A stretch of 5,769 bases of DNA, from the NCBI GenBank assembly GCA_903926695.1, contig CAIYKK010000143.1, positions 1 to 5,769 of the forward strand, given 5' to 3'. The translations under genes were made by a program, and so were the position numbers. Source of the stretch: an uncultured Burkholderiales bacterium. Lineage in GTDB: Bacteria > Pseudomonadota > Gammaproteobacteria > Burkholderiales > Burkholderiaceae_C. Position 1 is the stretch's first letter. Each line of letters opens with the position of its first letter. Of the stretch, positions 1 through 5,769 are shown piece by piece. The notes below the pieces were generated by a model. The model did not search any database. It worked only from the letters and a program-made list of their open reading frames with translations, and had not been told where the DNA came from.

Positions 1-1028
1 AGGCGCTGCTGTATTTTGAAGTGGTGTCCACGCTGGCGCTGGGCGTCGGTCTGGTCGTGATGCACACGCTGCGTCCGGGCAGCGGCTTTAATGTCGATCC
101 GGCCACGCTGGACCCCAAGGCCGTGGCCGGTTACGCCAAGGCCGCATCTGAGCAAAGCACGGTTGATTTTGTGCTGCACATCATTCCCAAGACGTTTGCC
201 GACGCTTTCACCGGCTCGGGCGACTTGCTGCAGGTGCTGCTGCTGGCCATCTTGTTTGGCTACGCCATGATGCACATGGGCAAAATCGGCAACCCCGTGC
301 ATGTGCTGATCGAAGACATCTCACACATTTTCTTCGCCATGATGGGCACCGTGATGAAGCTGGCACCGATTGGCGCAGGCGGCGCGATGGCCTTCACCAT
401 CGGCAAATTTGGCGTCGCGTCGCTCAAGCCGCTGGCCGCGCTGATGGGCAGTTTTTACCTGACCTGCGCGCTGTTTGTGCTGGTCGTGCTGGGAACGATT
501 GCCGCTTACACCGGCTTTAGCATCCTGCGCTTTCTGGTCTATATCAAGGACGAATTGTTGACCGTGCTGGGCACGTCGTCGTCCGAATCGGCGCTGGTGC
601 CGTTGATGCAAAAGCTCGAAAAAATGGGCTGCTCCAAATCCGTGGTCGGTTTGGTCGTTCCGTCCGGCTACTCGTTCAACCTCGACGGCACGAATATCTA
701 TCTGACGATGGCCGCTTTGTTTGTCGCCCAGGCGCTGAACATCGAGCTGACGCTAACGCAGGAATTCACCCTGCTGGGTGTGGCGATGCTGACTTCCAAA
801 GGCGCATCCGGCGTGACCGGCGCGGGCTTTATCACGCTGGCCGCGACGCTGGCGGTGATTCCGGGCATTCCGGTTGCTGGCCTGGCGTTGATTCTGGGCA
901 TTGACCGTTTCATGTCCGAAGCCCGCGCCTTGACCAATTTCATTGGCAACGGCGTCGCCACCGTCGTCGTGTCCAACTGGGAAAACGAACTCGACCGCGA
1001 CATGATGGACAAGGCGCTGAAAGGCTAA
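1..1028 (+). CDS. dctA: C4-dicarboxylate:cation symporter DctA (5'-truncated by the window edge)
   Basis: This inner-membrane carrier imports succinate, fumarate and malate with protons or sodium (dicarboxylate/amino acid:cation symporter, SDF/PF00375 family). The frame is already open at base 3 with residues A-L-L-Y-F-E, which match the interior of known DctA proteins. The GTG at 21 is therefore internal, and roughly the first 75-80 residues lie outside the window; 341 codons remain. Family motifs are intact: the serine-rich re-entrant loop GTSSSESA (570-593), the NLDGT substrate/cation motif (678-692), and the last-helix motif [12 protein letters not shown] (903-938) that holds the acidic and Arg/Asn residues used in substrate binding. 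The segment [13 protein letters not shown] after the first visible helix (here FNVDPATLD) is typical of DctA rather than of glutamate carriers. The C-terminal tail is short, ending D-K-A-L-K-G before TAA. It converges on a two-component gene with only 4 bases between stops. The sequence shows no frameshift, and the DctA assignment is very secure. Confidence 0.97.
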   Translation, partial: ALLYFEVVSTLALGVGLVVMHTLRPGSGFNVDPATLDPKAVAGYAKAASEQSTVDFVLHIIPKTFADAFTGSGDLLQVLLLAILFGYAMMHMGKIGNPVHVLIEDISHIFFAMMGTVMKLAPIGAGGAMAFTIGKFGVASLKPLAALMGSFYLTCALFVLVVLGTIAAYTGFSILRFLVYIKDELLTVLGTSSSESALVPLMQKLEKMGCSKSVVGLVVPSGYSFNLDGTNIYLTMAALFVAQALNIELTLTQEFTLLGVAMLTSKGASGVTGAGFITLAATLAVIPGIPVAGLALILGIDRFMSEARALTNFIGNGVATVVVSNWENELDRDMMDKALKG

Positions 1029-1032
1029 AAAC

Positions 1033-2574
1033 TCACAGCGTGCGGGGCGGCGCGGCCAGCGTGAAGAAAAACGTCGCCCCCGCCCCCGGCTCGCTTTGCG
1101 CCCAGATGTGGCCGCCGTGGCGCTCGACGATGCGCTTGGCAATGGCCAGCCCGACCCCGGTGCCGGGAAATTCAGTCGCGTCGTGAAAGCGGTGGAACGG
1201 CTCGAACAGCTTGTCCGCCTTGGCCAGGTCCAGCCCCACGCCGTTGTCGCGCACAAACAGCGTGTGAAACGCCTCGCCGGGCGTCGCGCCGATTTCGACC
1301 AGCGGCATGCCCCGGCGGTTGGCGTATTTCAGCGCATTGCCCAGCAAGTTGGTCAGCAGGTGGCGCAGCATCGGCTCGTCGCCCCAGGCGGGCGGCAGTC
1401 CTTCACAGACAAAACGCGCCGGTTTCTGGCCCGGTCTCTGGCTCAGTTCTGAAAAAATCTCTTTGGCCAGATGCTGCAGGTCCACCACGGTCTGCGCAAT
1501 CGTCTGCTCGTGGTTGGATTTGAGGAACTTCAGGTAATCCTCCACCATGCGGCGCATTTCCATCGTGCTGGTCCGCACTTGATCGAGAAAAATCTGCCCG
1601 GTCGCCGGGAGCCGCTCGCGGTGCTTTTGCGCCAGCAGTTCGGTGAACCCGGCAATCGTCAGCAGCGGGCGGCGCAGGTCGTGGCTGACGGCAATGGCAA
1701 AGTTTTCCAGCTCCGCGCCCAGCGCTTCGCGCTTTTCCTTTTCGGCCAGCAGCTCGGCCACCTGGTCTGTCAAGGCTTGCGTGCGGCTTTGCTCGGCAGC
1801 GCGGTCGGACGCATCGACCAGCACCACGACCGCGCCCAGCACCTGGCCCGTGGCGTCGATGATGGGCGAGGCGCTGTCATCGACATTGCGCTCCTGGCCT
1901 TGGCGCGAGATCAGCACGGTGCCGGGGTCCAGCCGTATCACCAGCCCATGACGCAGCGCGCCGGTGGCTGGGTCTTCGAGCGTCTGGCCGGTGTTTTTGT
2001 TGATCAGGCGCAGCACTTCGCTGCAGGGTTTGCCGACAGCTTCCTGCTGGGTCCAGCCGGTCATCTTTTCGGCGGCCGAATTGAGCAGCATCACCTCGGC
2101 GTGGATGTTGGTGGCGATCACGGCGTCGCCGATGCTGGTCAGCGTCGCGCTCATCCAGTGGGCCGCCTGGCGCGTCTTGCGCTCCATCTCGTGGCGCACC
2201 GGGGCGAGTTCCAGCGCCACGCGCAACTGCGTGTCGTTGAAGGGCTTGACGATGTAGCCCGCCGGGTCGGTGCGCTTGGCGTTTTGCAGTGTCGCCGGGT
2301 CGCTGTGCGCCGTCAGGTAAATCACCGGAATGTCGAGCTTGCTGCGCAGGTGATCGGCGGCCTCAATGCCTTCGGGGCGCCCGTGCAGCATGATGTCCAT
2401 CAGCGCCACGTCGGGCTGCGTGACCGTGGCCAGTTCGATGGCTTCGGCGCCGGTGTCGGCGGCGCCGACTACGGTAAAACCCATCTTGACCAGCCGCTGC
2501 TGCAGGTCTTCGGAGACGACGATTTCATCCTCCACCACGAGGACGCGGGTTTTGTTGGCTGGCAGTTGTTGCAT
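1033..2574 (-). CDS. REC-PAS-HisKA-HATPase protein: response-regulator-controlled histidine kinase
   Basis: This is a soluble 513-residue signalling protein with no membrane segment or signal peptide. Residues 9-125 form a receiver domain: acidic pair E15/D16, phospho-acceptor D60 (in LMDIML), T88 and K110 (in VKPF). Residues about 140-255 are a PAS domain (GDAVIATN start, MTGW, closing VVVLVDAS). A short helical linker follows, rich in E, K and A. The HisKA domain (about 286-352) has SHDLRRPL with phospho-histidine H298. The ATPase domain has an N box (N409, N413 in TNLLGNALKYA), G1 DNGVGL (443-448), an F box FEPFHRF and G2 GTGVGL (471-476). All catalytic motifs are present, so it should be an active kinase. 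The ATG at 2574 is the sensible start because the receiver begins at residue 9. The gene lies 3 bases downstream of the membrane kinase, implying one operon. The N-terminal receiver suggests that phosphorylation by the upstream kinase tunes this one. No output domain is present and the target is unknown. Confidence 0.93.
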   Translation of the reverse strand: MQQLPANKTRVLVVEDEIVVSEDLQQRLVKMGFTVVGAADTGAEAIELATVTQPDVALMDIMLHGRPEGIEAADHLRSKLDIPVIYLTAHSDPATLQNAKRTDPAGYIVKPFNDTQLRVALELAPVRHEMERKTRQAAHWMSATLTSIGDAVIATNIHAEVMLLNSAAEKMTGWTQQEAVGKPCSEVLRLINKNTGQTLEDPATGALRHGLVIRLDPGTVLISRQGQERNVDDSASPIIDATGQVLGAVVVLVDASDRAAEQSRTQALTDQVAELLAEKEKREALGAELENFAIAVSHDLRRPLLTIAGFTELLAQKHRERLPATGQIFLDQVRTSTMEMRRMVEDYLKFLKSNHEQTIAQTVVDLQHLAKEIFSELSQRPGQKPARFVCEGLPPAWGDEPMLRHLLTNLLGNALKYANRRGMPLVEIGATPGEAFHTLFVRDNGVGLDLAKADKLFEPFHRFHDATEFPGTGVGLAIAKRIVERHGGHIWAQSEPGAGATFFFTLAAPPRTL

Positions 2575-2607
2575 GAGTCAGTCGCGGCGCGGTGGCGCCG
2601 CCTCCTT
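2574..2607 (-). promoter_or_regulatory. Shine-Dalgarno AAGGAGG separated from the start by a perfect hairpin
   Basis: Reading the - strand, AAGGAGG (2607-2601) lies inside the last codons of the membrane kinase. It is followed by GCGGCGC-CACC-GCGCCGC (2601-2584), a perfect 7-bp GC stem with a 4-base loop. Then come GAC, the TGA stop of the upstream gene (2580-2578), CTC and the ATG at 2574. In a linear message the Shine-Dalgarno is about 26 nt from the ATG, too far for normal use. With the stem folded, 9 nt remain between the free AAGGAG and the ATG, which is near optimal. No other purine-rich site lies close to this ATG. The sequence elements are seen directly; their use in initiation is inference. 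Termination-reinitiation across the 3-base gap could act together with it. Confidence 0.5.
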
Positions 2608-5187
2608 AAAACGAATATCAAACGCTGTGTGGCCGGGATTTGAGCGCATGTTCACTTCAGCACGAAGCTGTTTGGCAAACATGCGCACCAGCCGCAGACC
2701 CAGCGTGTCAGCCTGCGCCAGTTCAAAATCGGGCTTAAGCCCGATGCCGTTGTCCTGCACCAGCAGGGTGATGAGTCCGTCCGGCTCCGCGCCCAGCGCC
2801 ACCAGCAGGCGGCCCGAACCTGTGGGAAAAGCGTATTTCAGCGCGTTGGTGATCAGCTCGTTGAGCATCAGGCCCACCGGCACGGCGGTGTCTATGGTCA
2901 CGGCCACCGGCGTCACCTCAACATCGAGTTTGACATTCGCCTGGGCGGTGTAGGTGTGCAGCAGGATGCGCGCCAAGCTTTGCACATAGTCGGCCAGATC
3001 GACCGTTGCCAGCGTCTCAGACTGGTAAAGCATCTCGTGAATCAGGGCCATTGAGCTGATCCGGTCCTGGCTTTCGCGGAACTGCACCAGCGTCAGCGGG
3101 TCGTGAATGTAGGCCGATTGCAGCGACAGCAAACTGGCGATGATCTGCAGGTTGTTTTTCACGCGGTGGTGGATTTCTTGCAGCAGCGCTTCTTTTTCGC
3201 GCAGCGAGGCGCGGATCTGCTGCTCGATGTCCTTGGTGCGCGAGACATCGCGCACGGCCGCCAGCACCAGCATCCCCTGGTCGGTCTTGAGCGGGCTGAG
3301 CAGGATTTCAGTGGGAAACTCGGTGCCGTCCTTGCGTAGCCCGTACAGCGCCAGCCCATCGCCCATGGGGCGCACCTGCGGCTCGGCGGAAAAACCAGCG
3401 CGGTGCTGCGGATGGTGGTGGCGAAAGCGCTCGGGCATGAGCATCTCGATGGGCTGGCCCAGAAGCTCGCTGCGCGCGTAGCCGAACATCTTTTCCGTCT
3501 GCGCATTAACCAGCGTGATGAGCCCGGCCTGGTCGGCGATGACGGTGGCGTCGGGCGCGCACTCCAGCAACTGACGAAACCAGTGCTCCTTGGTACGCGC
3601 CTGGGTTTCGGCATCGACCAGCTTGACCACCAGCGGCTGGATGCGCTGGCGCAGCAGCACGGTGCCGCCGGCTGCAAACAGCGCTATCAGCCCAAAAGCC
3701 AGCAGCATCTGCTCGCGGATAGGCCCGAACACTTCGGCGGCATCGACCTTGACGACCATGCCCAAACCGAGCTGGCCGACCGGGCCGTAAGCGGCCACCA
3801 CGTTCTGGGCGCGGTAGTCCTGCGTGATGACGCTGCCGGTGTTGCCCTCCAGCGCCTGCGTCATCGGAAAAGGTTCGCCCGCCCGGTTGGTCAGCGGCGT
3901 GTAGAACACCTGCGGGTTCAGGTGCTGCGGAAAACACTGCAGGCGCTGCCCGCGCCGCACGCACAGGCCCATGTCCCAGGTTTTGCCCAACGCCGCCATG
4001 TCTGCAGCGATGCGCGTCAGCGCCGACAGCGGCTGCTCGGCCAGCACCGTGCCGACGGGGCCGCTGGCGTCGCGCAGGGTGATGCGGTGGCGCAGAAAAA
4101 AGCTGTTGTCGGCCCAGATCAGCTCAGCCTGCTGTGGCGTGGTTAGCGTCACGGCAATGGCCGGGTTCTGCCTGAAAACGCCGCCGGTAGCGATCACCTT
4201 GCCGTTCAGGCCATAGTAGGCCAGGCCGCTGAACCCTTGCTGCAGCAGACCGCTGACCACCGCCTCGGTGTTGGCCAGGTTGGAGCCGTCATCCTTGCCC
4301 AGACCGATGGCGCGCAGGTTGCGCAGCACCGCCGGGCGGGTGGCGGCGATTCGGGCGTTGACCTCGCGCATGTTAATGACCTCTTCAAAGGTCTGCGCAT
4401 GCGTCGTCAGGGAGGCCAGCAAGCTGGTGCGGATCAGGCTCTGAAAGCGCCCCTGCAGGATGGAAAAAATGGCGATGCCCGTTCCCAGCGTCATCAGGAT
4501 CAGGATGGTGGCACTGGTCAGGGTGATGCGGTCATGCTCGCTGTCGAGCAGCGGCACACACCCTGACTTCAACTGCCGCCAGGCCAGCGCCATCCCGGCA
4601 GACAGAAAAAACAGGCCGATGGCCGTATGCACCGCCACATCGACAAACAGGTAGTTGGGAAACAGCAAAGGCGCGTTCACCAGATACCCGGTCAGCGCCA
4701 GCAGCCCGATGGTGGCCACCCCGAGCGTGAGCAACTGCATGGCGCCGTGGGTCCAGCGCCCGCGCATCCAGGGCGCCAGCGCCAGCGCCGTGCCGCTCAT
4801 CAAAAAGGCGTAGGCCGCGCCCACCGGCATCCGGCCCGAATGCAGGCTGGCGCTGCGCAGCCACGCGTGCGAGGGCGCCCAGTCCAGGCCCAAGTCCAAC
4901 TGCAGGCCGCGCTCGACCAGCACCAGCGCAGCGAGCAGCGCCAGCAAGCCGCCAGCCGCCGAAGCGCTGCGCATCGCCAGCCCCGTACCCATCAGCAGCA
5001 GCGCCGCCCCGGCCAGCACGAAGCTGAAGGCGCTGGTCATCGCCATAACCGGCAAGTCCGGCAACACCTGCACGGCCAGCGGCAACTCCAGCTGCCAGCC
5101 CGCCAGCACCGTGCCACCCAGCAGCACCAGCAGCGTGCCGATGATGTTGGCCGCTTTCACAGACGGGCCTGTGCAGGTTGGGCACAT
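2578..5187 (-). CDS. Membrane sensor histidine kinase: multi-TM, periplasmic sensor, PAS, HisKA_2
   Basis: This is an 869-residue inner-membrane sensor kinase, numbered from the ATG at 5187. Seven hydrophobic segments come first (about 12-31, 47-71, 76-92, 121-140, 150-170, 181-203, 222-244). A roughly 250-residue extracytoplasmic region follows, probably Cache-like by size and position, then an eighth helix (494-513). Loop charges (MRGRW, WRQLK) fit N-in, C-in topology. Next come a PAS domain (about 534-652, with [10 protein letters not shown] and AAVRDVS) and a short coiled linker. The HisKA_2 box [11 protein letters not shown] (671-681) has likely phospho-site H674. The ATPase has N776 and N781 in [18 protein letters not shown] (812-817) and TLGLRLV (828-834). 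Start choice: an in-frame GTG at 5211 would add eight residues, but those codons (AAA, TTA, CAT, AGT) are unlike the GC-rich gene, so I prefer the ATG. Neither start has an ideal ribosome site (AAGG lies 13 nt before the ATG). The ligand is unknown; the neighbouring receiver protein is the likely partner. Confidence 0.93.
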   Translation of the reverse strand: MCPTCTGPSVKAANIIGTLLVLLGGTVLAGWQLELPLAVQVLPDLPVMAMTSAFSFVLAGAALLLMGTGLAMRSASAAGGLLALLAALVLVERGLQLDLGLDWAPSHAWLRSASLHSGRMPVGAAYAFLMSGTALALAPWMRGRWTHGAMQLLTLGVATIGLLALTGYLVNAPLLFPNYLFVDVAVHTAIGLFFLSAGMALAWRQLKSGCVPLLDSEHDRITLTSATILILMTLGTGIAIFSILQGRFQSLIRTSLLASLTTHAQTFEEVINMREVNARIAATRPAVLRNLRAIGLGKDDGSNLANTEAVVSGLLQQGFSGLAYYGLNGKVIATGGVFRQNPAIAVTLTTPQQAELIWADNSFFLRHRITLRDASGPVGTVLAEQPLSALTRIAADMAALGKTWDMGLCVRRGQRLQCFPQHLNPQVFYTPLTNRAGEPFPMTQALEGNTGSVITQDYRAQNVVAAYGPVGQLGLGMVVKVDAAEVFGPIREQMLLAFGLIALFAAGGTVLLRQRIQPLVVKLVDAETQARTKEHWFRQLLECAPDATVIADQAGLITLVNAQTEKMFGYARSELLGQPIEMLMPERFRHHHPQHRAGFSAEPQVRPMGDGLALYGLRKDGTEFPTEILLSPLKTDQGMLVLAAVRDVSRTKDIEQQIRASLREKEALLQEIHHRVKNNLQIIASLLSLQSAYIHDPLTLVQFRESQDRISSMALIHEMLYQSETLATVDLADYVQSLARILLHTYTAQANVKLDVEVTPVAVTIDTAVPVGLMLNELITNALKYAFPTGSGRLLVALGAEPDGLITLLVQDNGIGLKPDFELAQADTLGLRLVRMFAKQLRAEVNMRSNPGHTAFDIRFKEAAPPRRD
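2584..2601 (-). repeat. Perfect inverted repeat, 7-bp GC stem with 4-base loop
   Basis: The arms 2584-2590 and 2595-2601 are exact reverse complements (GCGGCGC and GCGCCGC) around a GGTG loop on the + strand, CACC on the - strand. It encodes residues A-A-P-P-R-R at the carboxyl end of the membrane kinase and lies just before its stop. There is no T-run after it in either direction, so it is not an intrinsic terminator. It is best read together with the Shine-Dalgarno next to it. Confidence 0.6.
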
Positions 5188-5310
5188 ACTTGCATGTAAG
5201 CCTTTTTCCACAATGTGGTTGAATAATCAACCGGGGCCGCAATTCTATGCTTCTGCCAATCACCATGAAGCTGATAGCGTTGTGTTGGCTAGCACACACT
5301 GCGGCGCCCG
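5188..5310. other. Intergenic region between the NlpC/P60 gene and the sensor kinase
   Basis: These 123 bases are the only real intergenic space in the window and the only likely place for a promoter of the two-kinase operon, which reads on the - strand. It is more AT-rich near 5211-5250 than the flanking genes. It contains the dyad at 5217-5232, the weak TAGAAT element at 5247-5242 and most of a stem-loop at 5287-5316. No tRNA-like fold, riboswitch pattern or small gene with a credible ribosome site is visible. The kinase operon could also be read through from the lipoprotein gene, since no strong terminator separates them. Confidence 0.5.
5217..5232. promoter_or_regulatory. 16-bp perfect dyad upstream of the sensor kinase (possible operator or 5'-leader hairpin)
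   Basis: GGTTGA-ATAA-TCAACC is a perfect palindrome with a 4-base centre. It stands out as AT-rich in a GC-rich setting. It lies 29 bases upstream of the preferred ATG (5187) and 5 bases upstream of the alternative GTG (5211) of the membrane kinase. A weak -10-like TAGAAT reads on the - strand at 5247-5242, which would place the dyad at or just after a transcription start, but I find no convincing -35 partner. The dyad is seen; its role as operator or message hairpin is inference, and a chance occurrence is possible. Confidence 0.3.
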
Positions 5311-5316
5311 CTAGCC
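5287..5316 (-). terminator. Weak stem-loop at the end of the NlpC/P60 gene
   Basis: The arms GGCTAGC (5287-5293) and GCTAGCC (5310-5316) are exact reverse complements separated by 16 bases. The TAG stop of the lipoprotein gene (5313-5311) sits inside the arm at 5310-5316. The position just at the gene end fits a transcription end or an RNA-protecting hairpin. The sequence after the stem on the - strand is AACACAACGC, with no T-run, so a classical intrinsic terminator is not supported. Confidence is low. Confidence 0.2.
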
Positions 5317-5769
5317 CAGTACGGTTTTGCAGCCTTCAAAGCGCTCTGCGTAGTATTTACTGTCGAGCCGATCCACGCGCACGCCGGTGCGCGGGTTGCT
5401 GGCGTGGATAAATTTGTTGTCGCCCACATAAATGCCGACATGCGAGGCGGGTTTGCCCAGGGTGTTGAAAAACAGCAGATCGCCCGGCTGCACCTCGGCG
5501 GTGGCGACGGCGCGGGCAGCCTTGGACATGGCCGCCGCGCTGCCCTGAAGCTGGATGCCGGCGGCCTGCTCATACACATGCGACACCAGCCCGGAGCAGT
5601 CAAACCCCGTTGTCACATCGTGGCCGCCCCACACATAAGGTCTGTTTTGCAGCGACAGCGCATAAGTGGCGATCTTGTTTCGGGTTTCGGTGAACTTGGA
5701 CGTGGCTGGCTTGGTGGCGCACCCGGCCAGCGTCAGCGCCGACAAGCCGGTCAAAAGCAGGGCCATTTG
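5311..5769 (-). CDS. NlpC/P60 family peptidoglycan hydrolase lipoprotein (probably 5'-truncated)
   Basis: This is a secreted cysteine peptidase of the NlpC/P60 family, whose members cut peptide stems of peptidoglycan, anchored as a lipoprotein. Numbered from the ATG at 5766, a hydrophobic stretch leads to the lipobox L-A-G-C with lipidated C16. A short linker precedes the catalytic domain (about 29-151). The domain has PYVWGG (43-48), DCSGLV with nucleophile C57, PGDLLFF (94-100), SHVGIYVG with H109, and FIHAS with H121, so the Cys-His-His set is complete. There is no SH3 or LysM binding domain, making it a minimal single-domain form. The ATG at 5766 gives a signal peptide without the usual basic start (M-A-L-L-L), and the frame stays open to the window edge (CAA before the ATG). 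The true start is therefore probably outside. The gene reads in the same direction as the kinases, 123 bases upstream of their preferred start; I see no functional link to them. Confidence 0.9.
   Translation of the reverse strand, partial: QMALLLTGLSALTLAGCATKPATSKFTETRNKIATYALSLQNRPYVWGGHDVTTGFDCSGLVSHVYEQAAGIQLQGSAAAMSKAARAVATAEVQPGDLLFFNTLGKPASHVGIYVGDNKFIHASNPRTGVRVDRLDSKYYAERFEGCKTVLG

Noticed and set aside
21..1028. A complete gene starting at the GTG at 21.
   Set aside because: The frame continues upstream to the window edge with residues that match the interior of DctA, and the protein would lack its first helices.
1044..1080. Intrinsic terminator between dctA and the kinase operon.
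   Set aside because: The stem includes a G-U pair and a 19-nt loop. There is no T-run directly after it on either strand, so I did not list it as a terminator.
1471..2643. A 390-codon open frame on the + strand opposite both kinase genes.
   Set aside because: The opposite strand encodes unmistakable kinase and receiver domains with all motifs in order. The + frame gives a low-complexity, His/Arg/Gln-rich product without domains, typical of antisense frames in GC-rich DNA.
4627..5199. A 190-codon open frame on the + strand opposite the membrane helices of the kinase.
   Set aside because: The product is almost entirely Q, R, H and A, the antisense image of Leu/Ala-rich membrane segments; there is no domain and no ribosome site.
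5219..5230. FNR/ANR-type anaerobic regulator site in TTGA-ATAA-TCAA.
   Set aside because: The FNR consensus TTGAT-N4-ATCAA needs 6 bases between TTGA and TCAA; here there are 4, so the half-sites would be wrongly phased.
4532..5299. A 255-codon - strand frame overlapping the start of the membrane kinase.
   Set aside because: It is a shifted shadow of the kinase, giving a Gly/Ala/Arg-rich product without hydrophobic pattern or known motifs.

Overview
The window holds four protein-coding genes packed with little intergenic DNA. GC-rich composition, strong use of GC-ending codons and the DctA sequence suggest a Gram-negative proteobacterium, most likely a betaproteobacterium of the Burkholderiales (Comamonadaceae-like). 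That placement is my inference from general look, not from a marker gene.

Layout: (1) the 3' part of dctA, a C4-dicarboxylate:cation symporter, enters from the left edge on the + strand and stops at 1028. (2) Four bases later, convergent on the - strand, ends a soluble REC-PAS-HisKA-HATPase protein (1033-2574). (3) Immediately upstream of it, three bases away and in the same transcription direction, is a large membrane histidine kinase (2578 to 5187, or to 5211 with a GTG start). It has about eight membrane helices, a periplasmic sensor region, a PAS domain and a HisKA_2-type kinase core. (4) After a 123-base gap lies the 3' part of an NlpC/P60 cell-wall hydrolase lipoprotein on the - strand, which runs off the right edge.

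The two kinase genes look like one operon and one signalling route. The membrane kinase would sense an extracytoplasmic or membrane cue. The N-terminal receiver of the second protein is a natural phosphate acceptor for it and would in turn control that protein's own kinase core. No DNA-binding or enzymatic output domain is present in the window, so the final response regulator must lie elsewhere. Adjacency to dctA makes carboxylate sensing a reasonable but unproven hypothesis.

The most interesting non-coding signal is at the junction of the two kinase genes. A full-strength Shine-Dalgarno sequence sits too far from the downstream ATG, but a perfect 7-bp GC hairpin lies exactly between them and would bring the effective spacing to about 9 nt. 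I see no RNA genes, insertion sequences, CRISPR arrays or origins, and no gene-free stretch above 300 bases.
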